Made by a program: the position numbers and the translations under genes
Shown: positions 4,208 to 7,558 of the stretch, in pieces
Position numbering within the stretch: the first letter of the stretch is position 1
How the letters are laid out: each line of letters begins with the position of its first letter
Notes under the pieces: generated by a model
The model's database searches: none
What the model was told of the DNA's origin: nothing
The model's input: only the letters and a program-made list of their open reading frames with translations
Assembly: GCA_030150425.1 (NCBI GenBank)
Contig: JASLFY010000242.1
Span: 1 to 7,558 of the forward strand
Length of the DNA: 7,558 nt
Reading direction: 5' to 3'
Source: Yimella sp.
Lineage (GTDB): Bacteria; Actinomycetota; Actinomycetes; Actinomycetales; Dermatophilaceae

Positions 4208-6598
4208 TCAGTGGTCCCGGAACCGGTTGAGCCCCGGCTCGAGTCCCACCGGCTGGGACGGCGTCGGCGTCAACGGCTCGACCGGCGTGATCGGCCGACT
4301 GACCGGTTCGCGGGTGGTCAGCCGGAACTCCTCGCCGGCGTGGCTGAGGGTGACGTGGCCGTCCGGGCCGTCGTCGAGCCGGTAGGTGACCCGGTCGTGG
4401 GTGATCTCCACCCGCACCTTGCACCCGCGCCAGCGCACCGAGAACGCCAACCGGCTGATCTGCTCGGGCAGGTGCGGGTCGAAGCTGAGCGAGCCGTGGT
4501 GGTCGCGCATCCCGCCGAAACCGCAGACCAGCGCCAACCACGACCCGGCCAGCGACGCCATGTGGACGCCGTCCTTGGTGTTGTGTTCCAGGTCGTGCAG
4601 GTCCATCAGCGCGGCCTCGTTGAGGTACTTCCAGGCCAGGTCGAGGTGGCCGGTCTCGGCCGCCATCACCGACTGCGCACACGCCGACAGCGACGAGTCC
4701 CGCACCGTGACGGCCTCGTAGTACTCGAACGCCTTCGCCTTCTCCTGCGGCGTGAACCGGTCACCGCACCAGTGCAGCGCCATCACGAGGTCGGCCTGCT
4801 TGACCACCTGCTTGCGGTAGATGTCGAAGTACGGGTAGTTCAGCAACAGCGGGTAGCGCTCGTTGGCGTGGGTCTCGGCGAAGTCCCAGACCGCGTGGTG
4901 GGTGAACCCGCGGTCCTGCTGGTGCACCTGCCGCTCGGCGTCGAACGGCAGCGAGATCTTGTCGTACGCCTCGCGCCACACCCCGAGCTCCTCGGCGGTG
5001 ACGTCGAGTTCGGCGGCGGCGTCGGGCCAGCGCTCGACGACCTCGGCGGCGTACAGCATGTTCCGGGCCGCCATCAGGTTCGTGTAGATGTTGTCGTCGA
5101 CGATCGCGCTGTACTCGTCCGGCCCGGTCACCCCGTCGATGTGGAAGTGGCCGTCGTCGCCGAAGTGACCGAGGGAGGTCCACAGCCGCGCCGTGTGGAC
5201 CAGCAACGGCAATGCCGTCTCGCGGTCGAAGTCCTCGTCACCGGTCCACCAGACGTGCCGTGCGGCCATGACCGCGATGTCGGCGTTGATGTGGAACGCG
5301 GCGGTGCCCGCCGGCCAGTAGCCCGAACACTCCTGCCCCCAGATGGTCCGCCACGGGAAGGCGGCGCCCTCCAGGTGCAGCGTCCTGGCCCGTTCGAGGG
5401 CATCGTCGAGCGTGCGGCGCCGCCACAGCAGCGCGTGCGCCGACGCCAGCGGACGGGTCGCCGTCAGGACCGGAAGGACGTACGTCTCGGTGTCCCAGAA
5501 CGAGTGGCCGTCGTAGCCCGGACCGGTCAGGCCCTTGGCCGGGATCGCCCGACCCTCCGCCCGCGCGCCCGCCTGCAGGACGTGCCAGAGCGCGAACCGT
5601 ACGGCCTGCTGGATGGCCGGCGCACCATCGATCTCGACGTCGGCGCCGTCCCAGAATTCGTCCAGGAACTCGCGCTGCTCGGCCAGCAGGTCGTCCCACC
5701 CGGCGTGCATCGCCGAGCTCAGCGCGGCGTCGACCTGGTCGCGCAGGGCCGCGGGCGAGCGGCGGTGCGACCAGCCGTACGTCACGAACTTGTCGACCCG
5801 CAACGACTCCCCGGGCGACAGCCGGGCGCCGGCGGTCGTACGGCTCCAGTCGTCGCCGAGGAAGGTGTGGGAGTGGACGTCGTCGGCGACCCCGTCGCCG
5901 TCGACGTCTGTGTCGATCACGTGGTCACAGGCCGCGGCGAACCGCAGCTTGCTCTGCTTGGTCTCGAACATCAGCATCGACCGGTCGTCGGTGTTGCTCT
6001 TCTCGATCAGTTCCAGCGGCTTGCCGAGCGCCGCCGCGACGCGCGGGTCGTCGCTCTGCACCGGGATGTCCTCGTTGGCGACCAGTTCGGACTGCATGAC
6101 CACCTGCACCGGCTGGTTGACCGCCTCGACCTCGAGGTGGATCGCCAACAGGGCGCGCTGGGTGAACGAGACCATCCGGGTGGACCGCAGGATGACGCGT
6201 ACGCCGGACGGCGCCTCCCACTCCATCTCGCGGCGCAGCAGCCCGGCGCGCAGGTCGAGGGTGCGCTCGTGGGAGATCACCCGGCCGTAGCGGGTGTCGA
6301 GGGGCTGGTCGTCGATCAGCAGCCGGATGACCTTGCCATCGGCGACGTTGACGACGGTCTGCCCACTCTCCGGGAAGCCGTAACCGCCCTCGGCGTAGGG
6401 CAGCGGGCGCTTCTCGTAGAACGAGTTCAGGTAGGTGCCGGGCAGGTAGCTGGGGTCGCCCTCGTCGAGGTTGCCGCGCACCCCGATGTGTCCGTTGGAG
6501 AGCGCGAAGATCGACTCGGACTGGGCGAGGGCGCTGTGGTCGAGGCCGACCTGGCGGATCAGCCAGGGGTCGACGATCAGCTCGGCGTCGGCCTTCAT
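4208..6598 (-). CDS. Glycoside hydrolase family 65 enzyme (disaccharide phosphorylase-like)
   Basis: This 796-residue protein has the full GH65 layout. An N-terminal beta-sandwich (about 1-290) starts with [21 protein letters not shown] linker leads to the catalytic (alpha/alpha)6 barrel (about 325-700), and a C-terminal beta domain follows. Key blocks are [17 protein letters not shown] (355-371), [18 protein letters not shown] (486-503) with the likely general acid Glu495, KQADLVMAL (600-608) and the phosphate-site type segment DSSLSACAQ (634-642). The family phosphorolyses trehalose, maltose, kojibiose or nigerose to beta-glucose 1-phosphate and glucose. The sequence alone does not fix the substrate, and hydrolase members exist. 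There is no signal peptide, so it should be cytoplasmic. It resembles M. tuberculosis Rv3401 in length and context. Its ATG overlaps the upstream HAD gene stop (ATGA). An acidic DxDxDG loop at residues 229-240 is unusual. The C-terminal tail (about 769-796) is proline-rich. Confidence 0.92.
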   Translation of the reverse strand: MKADAELIVDPWLIRQVGLDHSALAQSESIFALSNGHIGVRGNLDEGDPSYLPGTYLNSFYEKRPLPYAEGGYGFPESGQTVVNVADGKVIRLLIDDQPLDTRYGRVISHERTLDLRAGLLRREMEWEAPSGVRVILRSTRMVSFTQRALLAIHLEVEAVNQPVQVVMQSELVANEDIPVQSDDPRVAAALGKPLELIEKSNTDDRSMLMFETKQSKLRFAAACDHVIDTDVDGDGVADDVHSHTFLGDDWSRTTAGARLSPGESLRVDKFVTYGWSHRRSPAALRDQVDAALSSAMHAGWDDLLAEQREFLDEFWDGADVEIDGAPAIQQAVRFALWHVLQAGARAEGRAIPAKGLTGPGYDGHSFWDTETYVLPVLTATRPLASAHALLWRRRTLDDALERARTLHLEGAAFPWRTIWGQECSGYWPAGTAAFHINADIAVMAARHVWWTGDEDFDRETALPLLVHTARLWTSLGHFGDDGHFHIDGVTGPDEYSAIVDDNIYTNLMAARNMLYAAEVVERWPDAAAELDVTAEELGVWREAYDKISLPFDAERQVHQQDRGFTHHAVWDFAETHANERYPLLLNYPYFDIYRKQVVKQADLVMALHWCGDRFTPQEKAKAFEYYEAVTVRDSSLSACAQSVMAAETGHLDLAWKYLNEAALMDLHDLEHNTKDGVHMASLAGSWLALVCGFGGMRDHHGSLSFDPHLPEQISRLAFSVRWRGCKVRVEITHDRVTYRLDDGPDGHVTLSHAGEEFRLTTREPVSRPITPVEPLTPTPSQPVGLEPGLNRFRDH

Positions 6599-7329
6599 CG
6601 GGTCTCCTCCAGCAGGTCGGCGAGGTCGTCGACCACGACGTCGGCGCCGTGGTCGCGCAGGTCGGTGGCGTGGGCGGCGTCCAGCCGGTTCACCCCGATC
6701 ACCCGGCCGAAGTCACCGGCCCGCCCGGCCTGTACGCCGGAGGTCGCGTCCTCGAAGACCGCGCACTGCGCGGGCTCGGCGCCGGCCAGTCGAGCGCCCG
6801 CCAGGAACGAGTCGGGAGCGGGTTTGCCCTTGATGTTCTGCTCGGCGAGTGTCTTCCCGTCGACCCGCCCCTCGATGAACGGGGCGAGGCCGGTGACCCG
6901 CAGCACCAGCTCGGTGTTCGCACTCGAACTGACGACGATCCGGCGCAGCCCGGCGTCCTGCGCGGCCTGCAGGTAGCGGCGCGAACCGGGGTAGACCTGC
7001 ACCCCCTCGCGTTCGATCTGCGCCTGCACCAGTTCGTTCTTCCGGTTGCCCAGGCCCCAGACGGTCTCCTGCGCCGGGGCATCGTCCGGGGTTCCGTCGG
7101 GCAGTTCGATGCCGCGCGAGGTGAGGAAGTCCCGTACGCCGTCCTGGCGCGGCTTCCCGTCGACGTATGCGTTGTAGTCGGCGTCGGTGAACTCGCCCTG
7201 ACCCGAACGCGCCCGCAGGAAGGCGTCGAACATCTGCTTCCAACGGGCGCGGTGGACCGACGCGGTGTCGGTCAGCACTCCGTCGAGGTCGAACAGGCAG
7301 GTGGTGATGTCGTCGGGCAGGCCGAGCAC
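6595..7329 (-). CDS. Beta-phosphoglucomutase-family HAD phosphatase
   Basis: This HAD-superfamily protein of 244 residues has all four motifs. Motif I is [10 protein letters not shown] (13-22) with nucleophile Asp14 and acid/base Asp16, motif II the serines of VVSSS (132-136), motif III Lys169 in GKPAPDSF, and motif [13 protein letters not shown] (192-202) with the Mg-binding Glu193/Asp194. Motif I followed by a helical cap matches beta-phosphoglucomutases, which convert beta-glucose 1-phosphate to glucose 6-phosphate. That is the step needed after a GH65 phosphorylase. A TTG at 7344 opens the frame, but I chose GTG at 7329 because GAGGAGG lies 4 nt before it and the [15 protein letters not shown] start fits the family. 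The gene is coupled to GH65 by a 4-bp ATGA overlap and resembles Rv3400, the neighbour of Rv3401. A phosphatase with another substrate is possible. Confidence 0.9.
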   Translation of the reverse strand: MLGLPDDITTCLFDLDGVLTDTASVHRARWKQMFDAFLRARSGQGEFTDADYNAYVDGKPRQDGVRDFLTSRGIELPDGTPDDAPAQETVWGLGNRKNELVQAQIEREGVQVYPGSRRYLQAAQDAGLRRIVVSSSANTELVLRVTGLAPFIEGRVDGKTLAEQNIKGKPAPDSFLAGARLAGAEPAQCAVFEDATSGVQAGRAGDFGRVIGVNRLDAAHATDLRDHGADVVVDDLADLLEETR

Positions 7330-7346
7330 GGCGCCTCCTCGCAAAG

Positions 7347-7373
7347 GTGGATCGCGGTTCGAACGGGATCCAC
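7347..7373. promoter_or_regulatory. Inverted repeat between methyltransferase and HAD gene
   Basis: GTGGATC (7347-7353) and GATCCAC (7367-7373) are a perfect 7-bp inverted repeat around a 13-nt centre that itself holds the palindrome GTTCGAAC (7357-7364). It lies 8 nt after the methyltransferase stop and 17 nt before the HAD start. It could end the upstream transcript or be an operator or 5'-leader hairpin for the sugar genes. A TAGCGT on the minus strand just upstream is a possible -10 without a -35. Confidence 0.4.
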
Positions 7374-7381
7374 GCTAACGC

Positions 7382-7558
7382 TCAGGAGGGGGAGTTGCCG
7401 CGAACGGCGTACGCGATCCCTGTGAGGGTGAATCCGCCGGCGCCGAGCTCCGCGCGCAGGGCGGCCCGCACCGCGTCGCGGTCGTCCGTGGACAGGCCGG
7501 CGACGTACGCCCCGATCGGGCCGACGCCGTGGGTGAGGGTCCCCCAGAGTTCGTCGAC
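7382..7558 (-). CDS. Class I SAM-dependent methyltransferase, C-terminal end (partial)
   Basis: An open frame enters from the right edge on the minus strand and ends at TGA (7384-7382) after 58 codons. The peptide contains LWGTLTHGVGPIGAYVAGLS, then DDRDAVRAALRAEL, and near the end GGFTLTGIAYAVRGN. This resembles the C-terminus of a common actinobacterial group of class I SAM-dependent methyltransferases, which ends in a GPxGAYVASL block and a short 'FTLTARAWAVRG' strand. The cofactor-binding domain lies outside the window, so the substrate is unknown. Its stop is 52 bp before the HAD start, in the same direction, so co-transcription is possible, but the inverted repeat between them may separate them. 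Confidence 0.65.
   Translation of the reverse strand, partial: VDELWGTLTHGVGPIGAYVAGLSTDDRDAVRAALRAELGAGGFTLTGIAYAVRGNSPS

Noticed and set aside
4121..6976. Very long plus-strand open frame (951 codons) opposite the GH65 gene
   Set aside because: It is an antisense shadow of high-GC codon use: it has no recognisable domain, and the minus strand encodes a clear GH65 protein and HAD protein over the same bases.
7357..7364. LexA/SOS box at GTTCGAAC
   Set aside because: The actinobacterial SOS box is GAAC-N4-GTTC; here the half-sites are in the reverse order with no spacer.

Overview
The window is high-GC DNA with the codon use, start codons (several GTG) and tight gene packing of an actinobacterium. 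The pairing of a GH65 phosphorylase-type enzyme with a beta-phosphoglucomutase-like HAD protein matches the Rv3400-Rv3401 pair of Mycobacterium tuberculosis, and a short YtrA-type GntR regulator also fits. A genus cannot be assigned from the sequence alone; a Propionibacteriales-like actinobacterium is my guess. No rRNA, tRNA, transposase or CRISPR array was seen.

Layout, left to right. (1) 1-65 is unassigned and more AT-rich than the rest. It abuts a 5'-truncated aldo/keto reductase of the YghZ/Gpr type (66-644, +). (2) A minus-strand gene pair follows: a DinB-fold protein with a pentapeptide-like N-terminus (1707-2519) and a YcaQ/AlkX-type winged-helix DNA glycosylase (613-1710). They overlap by a GTGA start/stop, and the glycosylase overlaps the reductase tail by 32 bp. 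(3) Divergent from this pair, across 51 bp, is a WYL-domain transcriptional regulator (2571-3515, +). (4) A 256-bp non-coding region (3516-3771) is unusually structured. It holds a 100-bp nested palindrome of four related 30-bp-period units, four DnaA-box-like 9-mers with a 10-bp palindrome, and a strong hairpin after the next gene. (5) The right half is all minus strand. A partial methyltransferase C-terminus enters from the right edge, then a beta-phosphoglucomutase-like HAD protein and a GH65 enzyme are coupled by ATGA, then comes a YtrA-like GntR regulator with a probable operator at 4155-4173.

How the genes may work together. The GH65 enzyme and the HAD phosphomutase form a plausible two-step route in which an alpha-glucosyl disaccharide is phosphorolysed to beta-glucose 1-phosphate, which is isomerised to glucose 6-phosphate. 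The DinB-fold protein, possibly thiol-dependent, and the alkylation/crosslink-type DNA glycosylase, flanked by a divergent WYL regulator, could form a small electrophile or DNA-alkylation response module. That second idea is inference. The most unusual DNA is the intergenic region 3516-3771.
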